Below are positions 45,801-54,585 of a stretch of 61,753 nt of DNA, one piece after another. A model generated the notes under the pieces. It ran no database searches and was not told the origin of the DNA. It was given only the letters and a program-made list of their open reading frames with translations. Every line of letters begins with the position of its first letter. The first letter of the stretch is position 1. The DNA comes from a bacterium (GTDB taxonomy: Bacteria; Sumerlaeota; Sumerlaeia; MVZB01). Location of the stretch: the NCBI GenBank assembly GCA_021372575.1, contig JAJFUE010000076.1, positions 1 through 61,753 on the forward strand, given 5' to 3'. Both the position numbers and the translations under genes were made by a program.

Positions 45801-48399
45801 CGCCTACAAACCATCATGGATTCGCGATACCACAACCCATGCCGTGTTTTCCCATTGCATATTCCAGTTTGCCCCTGTTCTTGACGAATGCGCTATTACA
45901 TCCTTCAGCGATTGCGTCTTCGACCGGACCGGTGGCTGCAGCCTGTCTTCAATCAATGGTACCAATCCGATCATTCGTTGCACGGTGACCGGGAATGGCG
46001 GTGGCGATGGGATTCAGGCTGGCAGTAAAGCATTGATCAGTTGCATGGCCGCGGGAAACGACGGGAGCGGATTAGTTGGCGGATCGGCTACTGGATGTTC
46101 AGCCACAAATAATGCTGGCAAAGGAATTCATGTGGCAGGCGATGCAACACAGTGCATAGCTAAAGAAAATGGCGATGTCGGAATTGATGCAAGCGGACAA
46201 GTTAACAGTAGCACGGCGGTGGATAACGATGGCGCCGGGATCAGTGCCACGGGACAAGTTTCGAAGTCGACCTCATCAAATAACGGTGAGGCAGGAATCC
46301 GATCCGCCAATTCAGTTAATGAATGTAATTCACGATTTAATGTTTTCGGTATCATCTGCAATGGAGATATTACCTCCTCGACCGCTGCAAACAACAGTGG
46401 GATTGGCCTGCAGAGCGGCGGCATCATCACCAACGCGACGGCAACTGATAATGGCGGCGCTGGGGCCGTGGCGAACAATATCACAGATACCTACCTTGCC
46501 AACAATGGAGCAGGCCTGTCGCTTTCTGGGACGGCGACGCGGGCATATATCGCCGGTAACACAGGCGATGGTGTGCTTGGAGGAAATGTCGCAACCAGCG
46601 CAGTCATTGGCAATAGTGGTGACGGGATCAAAAATTCTTCATCAGTAAATGGTAGCTGGGCCATCAACAATCAGGGCGACGGAATCGATGGTGCGGGGAG
46701 CGTCATGCGAACAACGGTAAAATTCAACCAAGGCGCAGGGATTCGGGGAACATCCTCCAGCCCATGGACAACAATTACCGATTCGATTATCCGGGAGAAT
46801 GCAAGCCATGGCTCCATTGCAACGGGGGCAATTTGCGGCTCGATACTGGAAGGCAACGATACTGCTGCCACCGGTTCGAAATACGATTACTACGAGTCTC
46901 GCGGCAGTTCATTAATTACTCAGGTTAATGTTGGCGGGAATTGGTGGGGCGTCGCAACAACAGCCGAGATGAGCGCAGATCCTTATCCCGGTTACATCAC
47001 CCGCATTTACGATTTCTTCGATGATACAAACCTCACAGCAGCGAATTACTCGAACTATTTATTAGGGGAGCCGCAGGGCAACATTGGCGCCGATGCCAGC
47101 ACACCGGCCTTCCTGCTTTCAGTTTCGCCAAACACGGCTAATACGGTCAATGCTGGCCGAGTCACGTTCACGCTCACGTTCAGCGAACACATGAACACAT
47201 CCATCCAGCCGACGGTCACGTTTGATCTTGGCGCGCCTTACACCAAGAATGTCGTCGTTGCCGATCCGGGGTGGGTCGATTCAACCACTTGGCGGGGCAG
47301 CTTTGCGGTCGATGTCAATACCGGCGACGGCACGCACACCATCCGCGTATCGGGCGCTCGGTCCGCCGACGGCTTCGACATCCCCGACGACACAACGCAC
47401 AAGTTCACGGTCGATACGAGCGGCGGGACGATCGCCAACAACGGCATCGCGACGATCCTGGGCTCGACGCAGGTATCGATTCAGTGGGACAGCGCGGGGG
47501 CGACGCTCGGCGGCCTGTGCGCAATGACCATCACGCCCACGGCCGGCTTCAACGTGCTGCGCTCGACGACTGGCGCGCCCGGCAGCTACCGCCAGATCAA
47601 CGCCTCGCTCATCCCCAACTCCGGCGGGCCGAAAACGACGTATCTCGACTCGACGCTCACGGCCGGAACGCAGTATTACTGGCTCGTCTATCGCGTCGAT
47701 ACAAGCGGCAACAGCGAGGTGTGGAGCGGCCCGCTCTCCAACACGATCGCCGAGGTGGACGTGAAGGACGGCTCCACGCAAATCCCCGACGGCGGCGGCC
47801 CGGTCAACGTCGGCGCGGCGATGCAAGGCGGCGCTGCGGTGACGAAAACGTTCACTGTCTATAACTACGGCTACGCGACGCTCTCGACGTCGAACCTGTC
47901 GGTCGGCGCGCCGTTCACGATCACCGAGGGCCTCGCGGCGACGATTCCGGCGGGCGGCTCGGACTCGTTCACGGTTTCGCTGCCGACATCGACGGCCGGC
48001 GCGTTCAGCGCCGCGGTCTCGTTCACAACCAGCGATGCCGACGAGAACCCGTACAACTTCACGATCACGGGCCGCATCGAGGCGGTCGATGCGGGCCTCG
48101 TCTGGGTGAAGTTCAATTACAGCGGAGCCGAATTCGGAACGCAATCGTTCCCGTTCAACACGCTGCCCGAGGGCGTCGCCGCCGCGAATACCGGAGGCAC
48201 GGTGCGCGTCTATGCCGGCTCGACGCCCGGCTCATTCCGCATCACGAAGCGGTCGCGGCTCGAGTCCTACGGCGGCATCGCCCACATCGGCCGCGCGGCC
48301 GGCCTCAACTCGGGCTCAGAGGATCAGGACGGCGCGACACCCAACGGCACAACAATCCGCCGCCGCACCGCCACGCGGAACTGGGTGCTGTATCGATGA
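42877..48399 (+). CDS. Multidomain subtilase (S8) with FG-GAP, beta-helix and Ig-like domains
   Basis: A 1840-residue secreted protease. After a signal peptide (MCRPLLLCLLVAFC) and a propeptide (about 30-125) comes an S8 domain with Asp178 (VIDSGCD), His212 (DDQGHGTRV), Asn303 (AGVGND) and Ser373 (ASGTSFATP), all present. Then a CARDB-like segment, FG-GAP repeats (about 630-960), a right-handed beta-helix (about 1020-1360), a bacterial Ig-like domain, FN3, a choice-of-anchor D domain (about 1630-1740) and the C-terminal domain shared with the caspase-like protein. ATG 42877 is preferred to GTG 42868 because GAGGA is 10 nt upstream. GC falls sharply between about 44030 and 47150, so the gene is a mosaic. 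Confidence 0.87.
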   Translation: MCRPLLLCLLVAFCSQITALCAGPDRAPRADGQILVRYRPGILSATDQKKSKPDSIGALEKKFGLKKTRRLGFDSAGRIGSKQNEVALRNPNRATRRLVQSIEVVEFGSGADLNEIIKEYRKNPLVVSAEPNYTYRMALTPTDPYYSANQSDDFGYVGLPAAWNVQTGSPSIIVAVIDSGCDILHEDLAAAVSAAHWDFVDDHADVTDDQGHGTRVCSIIGAQGNNGKGMAGAAYGVTILPLDVVAADGTISNADVIEALDYAVAQGASVINMSFAATGRSDLLASAIATASQSAVLVAGVGNDGRNDRPMYPAAYDGVIGVAACVDGASTRADFSNYNGPTVTMCDLAAPGVTVFGATPGNQYDGVYASGTSFATPIVSAAAALLMSQNPGMSPGAIAQHLQSTANPSARSYTNHGLLAVDNALNTPMRPLLRVAKIIVDDRPAYSASNNGDGTLDKGETVRLAIKLANDGADCNATTATLTTTDTLVTIADTTGAWGSIAYDAETTGTNDFLNIGISAVALAHDVYFSLATSVVCTNGTVFAQDISFSLPVTNTHTPPTIIMEDSIWTSDTTYIVNQNTIIFNSAKLTIQPGTMIKFGLSGGLEVRGSIDANGTAQNPITLTSITMKPSGGFDPYVSISVGDRPYWVVVADADSDGDNDILSANVWSNTISVFRWNETSFDTEIQLPCVGWPSCVAVGDADDDGDNDIVVSTAFINQVSLIRWNGTGYDPETRIAAGDQTECVFLGDADNDGDNDIVTANHGSNDVSIIRWNGTGFDAHVRLVAGSGPFSVVVADADNDGDNDIVVSNRYSNDVSLIRWNGSGFDPDVRFATGEGSQPVSVAVADVDHDGDNDIVTANRNTNDLTLLRWNGTEFDSGLHLAAGGGPNSVAITDIDQDGITDILASNLTTNDVSFLRGNGTSYNLAISIPTGPCPDCLNAGDANNDGVNEILTTSRDYDSVSIIKFNDSLGRDSAYKPSWIRDTTTHAVFSHCIFQFAPVLDECAITSFSDCVFDRTGGCSLSSINGTNPIIRCTVTGNGGGDGIQAGSKALISCMAAGNDGSGLVGGSATGCSATNNAGKGIHVAGDATQCIAKENGDVGIDASGQVNSSTAVDNDGAGISATGQVSKSTSSNNGEAGIRSANSVNECNSRFNVFGIICNGDITSSTAANNSGIGLQSGGIITNATATDNGGAGAVANNITDTYLANNGAGLSLSGTATRAYIAGNTGDGVLGGNVATSAVIGNSGDGIKNSSSVNGSWAINNQGDGIDGAGSVMRTTVKFNQGAGIRGTSSSPWTTITDSIIRENASHGSIATGAICGSILEGNDTAATGSKYDYYESRGSSLITQVNVGGNWWGVATTAEMSADPYPGYITRIYDFFDDTNLTAANYSNYLLGEPQGNIGADASTPAFLLSVSPNTANTVNAGRVTFTLTFSEHMNTSIQPTVTFDLGAPYTKNVVVADPGWVDSTTWRGSFAVDVNTGDGTHTIRVSGARSADGFDIPDDTTHKFTVDTSGGTIANNGIATILGSTQVSIQWDSAGATLGGLCAMTITPTAGFNVLRSTTGAPGSYRQINASLIPNSGGPKTTYLDSTLTAGTQYYWLVYRVDTSGNSEVWSGPLSNTIAEVDVKDGSTQIPDGGGPVNVGAAMQGGAAVTKTFTVYNYGYATLSTSNLSVGAPFTITEGLAATIPAGGSDSFTVSLPTSTAGAFSAAVSFTTSDADENPYNFTITGRIEAVDAGLVWVKFNYSGAEFGTQSFPFNTLPEGVAAANTGGTVRVYAGSTPGSFRITKRSRLESYGGIAHIGRAAGLNSGSEDQDGATPNGTTIRRRTATRNWVLYR

Positions 48400-48404
48400 A
48401 ACCA

Positions 48405-48432
48405 TGGACGATTCTGATGAATTTGTTATAAA
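48405..48432 (+). promoter_or_regulatory. Candidate sigma-70 promoter of the cyclase-TPR gene
   Basis: TGGACG (48405-48410), a 16-nt spacer and TATAAA (48427-48432), ending 43 nt before the ATG at 48476. It begins right after the subtilase stop codon, so the regulator may have its own transcript. Confidence 0.35.
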
Positions 48433-48475
48433 ATTTCACCCGCAACCAAGGCGATACGAGAGAAGGGTTTGAACC

Positions 48476-51400
48476 ATGAGCCAGGTAGTCTGTCCTGTAT
48501 GCGGAGAACCGCTCAAGTCCGCCGTGGCGGGCTCGTGCGCCGAGTGCGGGGCATTATTGACAGACGAGATTCTGCAGAATGCGCGCGCCGCCGCGGCCCA
48601 GATCCCGAAGCCGCAGCCTGCCGAGCCGGCTCCCGAGCCGACCGAAACCGAGGAGCTCATCGAAGCCTTCCGCGCACAGTTCGAACGCCACCAGATTTAC
48701 CTGCCGCGCTCGTGGACGAAACGGCTTGAGCGCCTTGCCGCCGAGGCCGAAACCAGCCGCCGCCAGGCGATGGTCTTCTTCGTCGATTTGCGCGGCTACA
48801 CGGCGCTCGCCCAGAAACTCAGCGAAAAACAGCTCGACTCGCTGCTCCAGTGGTTCTATGGCCTCTGCACGCGCCACGTGGAACGCCACGGCGGATTCGT
48901 CATCCAGCTCGTGGGCGACGCCGTGTTTGCGGCGTTCGGCGCACCGTGGGCGTTCGAGCGCGACGCCGAGTCCGGCCTGCGCGCGGTCCTGGAAATTCGC
49001 GACGAGGTGCGAGCCAAGGGCAACTTCGAGGGCTATCCGCTTGCCGTCCGCGCCGGTGCGGACTGCGGCACGGTCAACGTGCGCCTCGACACGATTCACG
49101 GTCAGCGCCGGCCCGATCTTGTCGGCTCAACGGTGAACCTGGCGGCGCGGCTGCAGGCCGCCGCCGAGACGTGGGAAATCCTCGTCTCCGACACGCTCGC
49201 CGATCAGGTGCGCGGCATCTTCAACATGGAGGCGCGCCCGCCGTTCGTGCCGAAAAATTTCCACCGCGAAGTGCAGCCGTGGTCCGTCACGGGTCACCGT
49301 TTGCAGGACGCCGTCCGGCGCCGGCAGGACCTGCGCTTCGTCGGCCGCGTCGAGGAGCTCAACCGCCTCCTGGCCGCGATCGACGAAACCAGCCGCGGCG
49401 GCTGCCGCATGATCAGCCTCAGCGGCGAAGCCGGCGTCGGCAAGACGCGCCTGGTCCGCGAGGCATTCAGCCGCGTCGATCCGGCGCGCATCGCAACGGT
49501 CTCGGTCGATTGCGAACCGCACTACCGCTACGCGCTTTTGCAGACCATGCTGGACCTGATCGCCGCGCTCACGCGGCCCGGTGAGCCGTCTTCCGATCCC
49601 GCGGCAAGGCTGGCCGCCGTCGCCGCGCTCTGTTCGGAACTCGACCCCGCCGTGTTGCCGAGCATCGGCTACGTGCTTGGCGTCGAGCCGCATGCCGGCG
49701 CGTTGCGCGCGCTGCCCGGGCCGCAACTTCGCCGGCAGATCGTGGCCAGCCTGGCCGCGCTGATTAAGGCCGCGGCGCACGCGAAGCCGCTCGTGCTGTT
49801 CATTGACGACGCCCAGTGGATCGACCGGGTGTCGTGGGAAGTTTTCGAGCGGCTCTTCGAGGAACGCCCCGCGGGGCTGATGCTGATCGTGACCGCACGG
49901 CCGCAGCCCGAATCCAACCTGCCCGACGATTTCAACGTCGCCCTGCTGCTCGAGGAAGGCCCGCTGGAAAAGATGACGCTGCGCGCGCTGCCCGATCCCG
50001 AGTTGCGCGAGTTGCTCAACCAGATTCTCGACCTGGACCGGCTTCATCCGCTGGTCCGGCGGCGGCTCCTGAGCGAGACCGAGGGCATTCCGCTCTACCT
50101 CATCGAGCTGGCGCGCTGCATCGAGGAACAGCAGCAATTGCCGCTCGCCGAGGCGCTCGCGCACGATCATCCCGGCGGCCCCACCCCGCACATCCCGCCG
50201 GTCGTGATCGAGGTCATGCAGGCGCGCATCGACAACCTTCAGGCGCAGCGGCGGGCAATCCTGCAATGCGGCGCCGCGCTGGGCCGGCGATTTTCCCAGC
50301 GGCTCATCCAGGTCTTCGAGTCGATCTACCCGGCGCTCCTCGCCGAGCTGTTCGCGCTCAAGGGCATGCAGATGCTCGAGGACCAGCCACTCCCAAACGA
50401 CATCGAATATTTCTTCACGCCCACGCTGCTGCGCGACGTCGCCTACCATATGATGACGGCCGACCAGCAGGTGCGGCTGCACCGGCGCGTCGCCGAGCTC
50501 ATCGAGGAATTTTTCCCCGAGCGCGCCGACCAATTCGCCTTCGAGCTGGCCGTGCACTGGATGCGCGCCGGCGACATGCAGCGCGCGCGCTGTTTTTTGC
50601 GCCGCGCAAGCCGGCAATCGATCGGCCGCGGCGCGCCGCAGGAAGCCTACGAGCTGGTGCTCCAGGCGCTCGAATCGTTCGCCGACGGCCAGCCGATCCC
50701 AAGCGGGCCGCTTTCGCCGCAAATGCTTCTCGACGTCCAGCAGCGCGGCATTATCGAGCAGCTTGCCGGCCAGGCCGGCCGGATGCTCGGCCAATACAGC
50801 GAATCCGACATTCACTTCCAGAAATTCCTCGAGATCGCACGCGTGATCGGGAACGAACAGTGGCTCGCGCGCGCCCATTTCGAGCTCGCCGGCAACGCCG
50901 TGGAACGCGGCGAGATGGACAAGGCCAGCGGCCTGCTCGACCTCATCGGGGATGCCAACCCCGGCAGCCCGCTCCACAACGTCACGCACAACCTGCGCGG
51001 CATGATCAAGCTGCGAACCGGCAAAGTGGATGGCGCCATCGAGGAATTCCGCGCCATCGCCGAGCTCATGCAGGAGGAATCCGGCTCCGTCGCCGACGCG
51101 TGGAACAACATGGGCCTCGTGTTCTGGATGCAGGGGCGCCTGCAGGAATCCGAGGCCTCGTTCGGCCGCGCGCTCGACATCTGGCGGCGCATCGGCCAGC
51201 CGTTCGGCGAGGTCGCCACCGAGTCCAACCTCGGCATCATCGCGGAAAAACAGGGCCGCCACGGCCTCGCCGAGCGCCATTACGCGCGCGCGCTCGAAAC
51301 CGCCGAGTCGATCGGCTATCTGCACGGCATCTCGGCGATCGAGGCGAACCTTGCGAACCTCGCTCTGCTGCGGCGCGATTTCGAGGAGGCCCGCCATCGC

Positions 51401-51916
51401 TCGGCGCGCTCGCTTCAGTCCGCACGCATGATCGGCCATCGCAACTCCGAGGCCATCGCGCTCGAGAACCTCGGCCTCGCGTTCGGGGCCCAAGGCCTGT
51501 TCGATGAAGCGCTCGCCTCGTTGGCCGAGGCCGAAGGCGTGTCGGAAAAAACGGGCGATCCCGAGCGCCGCGACTCGGCGCGCCTCGCCCGGGCGTGGAT
51601 CGCGCTGCTCAACCGCAAGTGGGATTTATGCCGCTCAACGGTCGAAACGCTCCCGGACGAAATCGGCGCGGACCTTCGCTCGTGGCGCGAATCGATGCTG
51701 CTCGCGTTGGATCTCGTCGGCGGCAACCGCGCGCCCTCATCCGACGACCTGGACCGCCTCGACGACCTTCAGAAAACCGCCTCGACCGAGGATTACCTGC
51801 GCCACATCGACGCGCTGACGGCAGCCTCGGCCAGCGCCGGCGCCAACGATCTCGTGACGACGCTGCATCAACGCCGCGCCGACGCCATGGACATCGCTGC
51901 GGTCGGCGGGATGTAA
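48476..51916 (+). CDS. Zinc-ribbon / class III cyclase / AAA ATPase / TPR signalling protein
   Basis: A 1146-residue cytosolic protein. A zinc ribbon (C6, C9, C21, C24) is followed by a class III nucleotide-cyclase domain (about 95-270) with metal residues Asp104 and Asp148 and the transition-state pair Asn221 and Arg225. The substrate Lys usual in the KxxGD motif is Gln144 (IQLVGDAV), so ATP specificity or activity is in doubt. Then a STAND-like ATPase (Walker A GEAGVGKT at 317-324, Walker B LVLFIDDAQW) and a long TPR array to the end. The layout matches guanylate/adenylate cyclase-AfsR hybrids. It may sense a partner through the TPRs and signal by nucleotide. Confidence 0.87.
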   Translation: MSQVVCPVCGEPLKSAVAGSCAECGALLTDEILQNARAAAAQIPKPQPAEPAPEPTETEELIEAFRAQFERHQIYLPRSWTKRLERLAAEAETSRRQAMVFFVDLRGYTALAQKLSEKQLDSLLQWFYGLCTRHVERHGGFVIQLVGDAVFAAFGAPWAFERDAESGLRAVLEIRDEVRAKGNFEGYPLAVRAGADCGTVNVRLDTIHGQRRPDLVGSTVNLAARLQAAAETWEILVSDTLADQVRGIFNMEARPPFVPKNFHREVQPWSVTGHRLQDAVRRRQDLRFVGRVEELNRLLAAIDETSRGGCRMISLSGEAGVGKTRLVREAFSRVDPARIATVSVDCEPHYRYALLQTMLDLIAALTRPGEPSSDPAARLAAVAALCSELDPAVLPSIGYVLGVEPHAGALRALPGPQLRRQIVASLAALIKAAAHAKPLVLFIDDAQWIDRVSWEVFERLFEERPAGLMLIVTARPQPESNLPDDFNVALLLEEGPLEKMTLRALPDPELRELLNQILDLDRLHPLVRRRLLSETEGIPLYLIELARCIEEQQQLPLAEALAHDHPGGPTPHIPPVVIEVMQARIDNLQAQRRAILQCGAALGRRFSQRLIQVFESIYPALLAELFALKGMQMLEDQPLPNDIEYFFTPTLLRDVAYHMMTADQQVRLHRRVAELIEEFFPERADQFAFELAVHWMRAGDMQRARCFLRRASRQSIGRGAPQEAYELVLQALESFADGQPIPSGPLSPQMLLDVQQRGIIEQLAGQAGRMLGQYSESDIHFQKFLEIARVIGNEQWLARAHFELAGNAVERGEMDKASGLLDLIGDANPGSPLHNVTHNLRGMIKLRTGKVDGAIEEFRAIAELMQEESGSVADAWNNMGLVFWMQGRLQESEASFGRALDIWRRIGQPFGEVATESNLGIIAEKQGRHGLAERHYARALETAESIGYLHGISAIEANLANLALLRRDFEEARHRSARSLQSARMIGHRNSEAIALENLGLAFGAQGLFDEALASLAEAEGVSEKTGDPERRDSARLARAWIALLNRKWDLCRSTVETLPDEIGADLRSWRESMLLALDLVGGNRAPSSDDLDRLDDLQKTASTEDYLRHIDALTAASASAGANDLVTTLHQRRADAMDIAAVGGM

Positions 51917-51968
51917 GCAGGCCGGGTCATTTGAGGAAATGGGGTGTTGATTTCAGAGCAAAATGAAT

Positions 51969-52034
51969 TTTGAACTCCTGACATAAATTCCATCGGCGCT
52001 CACGCGAGGTTGGAATTTCAGCCAGGAGTTCAAA
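51969..52034. terminator. Long hairpin between convergent genes
   Basis: TTTGAACTCCTG (51969-51980) pairs exactly with CAGGAGTTCAAA (52023-52034), and the inner AAATTCCA/TGGAATTT also pairs. It lies between the 3' ends of the cyclase-TPR and M56 genes and probably ends transcription from both sides. Confidence 0.65.
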
Positions 52035-52082
52035 CTTTAGTTTGCCTGATCCAACAATAAATTTATTTTGATCAAAAGACCT

Positions 52083-54584
52083 TCACTTGCGATCGTCTTC
52101 GACTTTCAGCCGAACCAGCGGGAAATCCTTGCCGGCACGGCCGTGGAAATCCAATGAATTGGCAAATTCCTTGTCACCCATCGGCGCGGCGGCGGCGGCG
52201 AAGATGATCGTCTGGAGGGTTTTGCCGTCGCGCACGAACCTGTTCTCCCACAGCGAAACGAAATGGCGGTTATCGATCGTGATTGGAGCCGTGCGCAATG
52301 AGACTTCCATTTTGGCGCCGGGCGGGATGGAATGTTTATTTTCGGTTCTGACTTGACCACCTTTGTCTTTCAGGATCGTTGTCATGATCAGGTTGTCACC
52401 GTCGCGGCGCGTGCGGATCCAGAATTCGACAGGCGATTCGTCCCCAGCCTGGTTCGGCCCGAATCCCCAGTTTTGCGGCCAGGAATCATCGGTCGGCATC
52501 ATGATTCCACGAACAATCGTCTGCAGAGTTGCCGTGGTGTCAACCCGCCAGCCAAACTCCGCGTTATCGACCGAAATCGGCGCATTCACCCGCGATTTGG
52601 TCTCGAGAAAGCGAACGTTATAGCGCGGTTCCTGCGCTTCGGCCTTCATCAACTTGCTTTTGTATTCAGAGGTCGGCTCAAATCTCACCCAATCACCCAC
52701 AACCTCTCGTCCATAGAATTTGCGAATAGGCGGATGCGCGATCGCGACCTTCTGGCTCGGCTTGAAGATCAGACGCCACCGTTTTTCGGGCGCATTCTGC
52801 CACGTGAGCGCCTTCGTGCCGAAATACGCGTCGTATCCTCCCTTGCCGCCACCGAAATTAAGCGTCCCCGCCGGATACAGCGCGGAATCGCCTTCGCGCT
52901 GTGCAAAGACATCGAAGGCCAGCGCAAAAGGCAATCCGGGTAGAACCGTCACCTCCAAAAGAAGCGCATCGTAATTGGGATCGTACATTGTCCGCTTGTC
53001 GTTGAATGCATACTTCAGATGATCGCGAAGAATTTTGTCCCAACCGTCTTCGTATGCGGCTTCGAAATACTTGTCCGGCAGTCGATCGACGACGTCGAAT
53101 TCAATCGTGTTCGATTCGAGAGCCTTGATTTCGCGTGGCTGGCCGCCACCGACCGGGTGCAACCTGATATCGCGATAGATCATCGAAACTCGGTAGTGAC
53201 CGGGCGTAAGTCGGGGCCCATCTTCTGTGTCATCTTTCAGATGGAAATAGAACATCCAGGTCCCATCCTTGCTGAATGGCGACGGGCAAAGACGCGCCCG
53301 GTATTCGCGGCCATTCACTTTCGCAAACAGCGGATGCTCTGAATATTCGCGTATATCGAACGTGTATTTGTCGTTGGCCGGAATATTGATCGTGATGACC
53401 GGATCAGTTCCCGCCGGATAAAATTCGTGGGCAACGAGTAGGGGAGCTTTCAATTCCGGTTCATTGGCACGATTTGTAGCGGCTCCGCGCGCGCTCAGTT
53501 TGACGCATCCGAGAACCCCGGCCAGCCCCAGCGAAATAAAAATCCCTGCCACGCATACATGACGCTTGATCGAAGTTCGATTTTTCGTCCCATCAAGTAT
53601 CGACAGCAGCCGGCCTTCGAGCTGGCTTTTCTTGGCCATCGTGATCGCCGCGGCGGAGGCGAGCCGGCCGGCCTGCATCGTGCGCGCGATCTCCAGCAAA
53701 TGATCGGCATACGTCGAAGGGCGTTCACCGGCGGTGAGCACGAGGTCGTCGCAGGCGCGCTCGCGCTCGATGCGCAGCCAGCGTAGCGCCATCCACGCCA
53801 GTGGATTGAACCAATGAACCGAGACGGCAACGCGCGCCAGCGCGTGTGTCAGGCAGTCGCGGCGTTTCACGTGCGCCAGCTCATGCAGAATCACCGCGCG
53901 TTTCTTCTCGTCCGTCCAGCCTGTTGCCGACTCGGGCAGCAACACCGTCGCGCTCACGAACCCCGTCGCCATCGGCATGGCATCAGGCCCAACAAAAAGA
54001 ACATCGACATGGCGGTCGAGACCGATCGAGTCGGCAAGCGTGTTCACGAGCATGAGCCAGCCATGATCCAACCGCCAACCCGCGCGAATCAGCCGCGCCA
54101 GCGCAATCATTCCCCCCAACAGTGGCGCAACGGCCAAAAATGCGGCAAGAATCCAAACCGCCACGATCCAGAACGCCGGCGACATGCTGTTGGAAACGGA
54201 AACCGGCGAACCCACTGGGACCTTGGCGACCACCGCGGCCGGTTGGCTCACAATTTGTTCCGGCGAGGTCGCGGTCGCCTCTGTTTGTGCCGCCATGACC
54301 GGCCGAGCCGGCGCGACCTGCACAACCGGTTCCGGCCCGCGCGGGAGGATTGGCAACTGCCATTTGGGCATGACGATCGAGAGCAGCGGCATAACAAGCA
54401 GCCCGCCGAGGGCCAGCGCCCACACCAGATGCCGCGCGGACGCCGACGAACGCCGCATCGCGCAGACGATCAACGCCGCGAGCGATAAAAGGACAAGGCC
54501 CTTGAGCCCGCTGTCGATCAGGACGACTAGCGCGCTGGACCAGATTCCGCCTGAAGGCGGGACTACGAGCGAAAGAGCTTCCAT
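52083..54584 (-). CDS. BlaR1-like M56 metalloprotease sensor
   Basis: An 833-residue membrane protease and sensor. The N-terminal half has several membrane helices (WSSALVVLIDSGLKGLVLLS; FWIVAVWILAAFLAVAPLL) and the zinc motif His234-E-L-A-His238 (ILHELAHVKRRD) on the cytoplasmic side, with the downstream RERACDDLVL. After residue about 350 a further helix leads to a large unrecognised periplasmic part (about 400-833) in place of a penicillin-binding domain. In BlaR1/MecR1 such proteins sense a signal outside and cleave the BlaI-type repressor. The gene follows its repressor by one base. The C-terminal half decides what is sensed; no beta-lactamase-like domain was seen. Confidence 0.87.
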   Translation of the reverse strand: MEALSLVVPPSGGIWSSALVVLIDSGLKGLVLLSLAALIVCAMRRSSASARHLVWALALGGLLVMPLLSIVMPKWQLPILPRGPEPVVQVAPARPVMAAQTEATATSPEQIVSQPAAVVAKVPVGSPVSVSNSMSPAFWIVAVWILAAFLAVAPLLGGMIALARLIRAGWRLDHGWLMLVNTLADSIGLDRHVDVLFVGPDAMPMATGFVSATVLLPESATGWTDEKKRAVILHELAHVKRRDCLTHALARVAVSVHWFNPLAWMALRWLRIERERACDDLVLTAGERPSTYADHLLEIARTMQAGRLASAAAITMAKKSQLEGRLLSILDGTKNRTSIKRHVCVAGIFISLGLAGVLGCVKLSARGAATNRANEPELKAPLLVAHEFYPAGTDPVITINIPANDKYTFDIREYSEHPLFAKVNGREYRARLCPSPFSKDGTWMFYFHLKDDTEDGPRLTPGHYRVSMIYRDIRLHPVGGGQPREIKALESNTIEFDVVDRLPDKYFEAAYEDGWDKILRDHLKYAFNDKRTMYDPNYDALLLEVTVLPGLPFALAFDVFAQREGDSALYPAGTLNFGGGKGGYDAYFGTKALTWQNAPEKRWRLIFKPSQKVAIAHPPIRKFYGREVVGDWVRFEPTSEYKSKLMKAEAQEPRYNVRFLETKSRVNAPISVDNAEFGWRVDTTATLQTIVRGIMMPTDDSWPQNWGFGPNQAGDESPVEFWIRTRRDGDNLIMTTILKDKGGQVRTENKHSIPPGAKMEVSLRTAPITIDNRHFVSLWENRFVRDGKTLQTIIFAAAAAPMGDKEFANSLDFHGRAGKDFPLVRLKVEDDRK

Positions 54585-54585
54585 C

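Noticed and set aside
49127-51493. A 788-codon open frame antisense to the cyclase-TPR gene
   Set aside because: It has no recognisable domain and lies fully opposite a protein with clear motifs. High GC makes long antisense frames common here.
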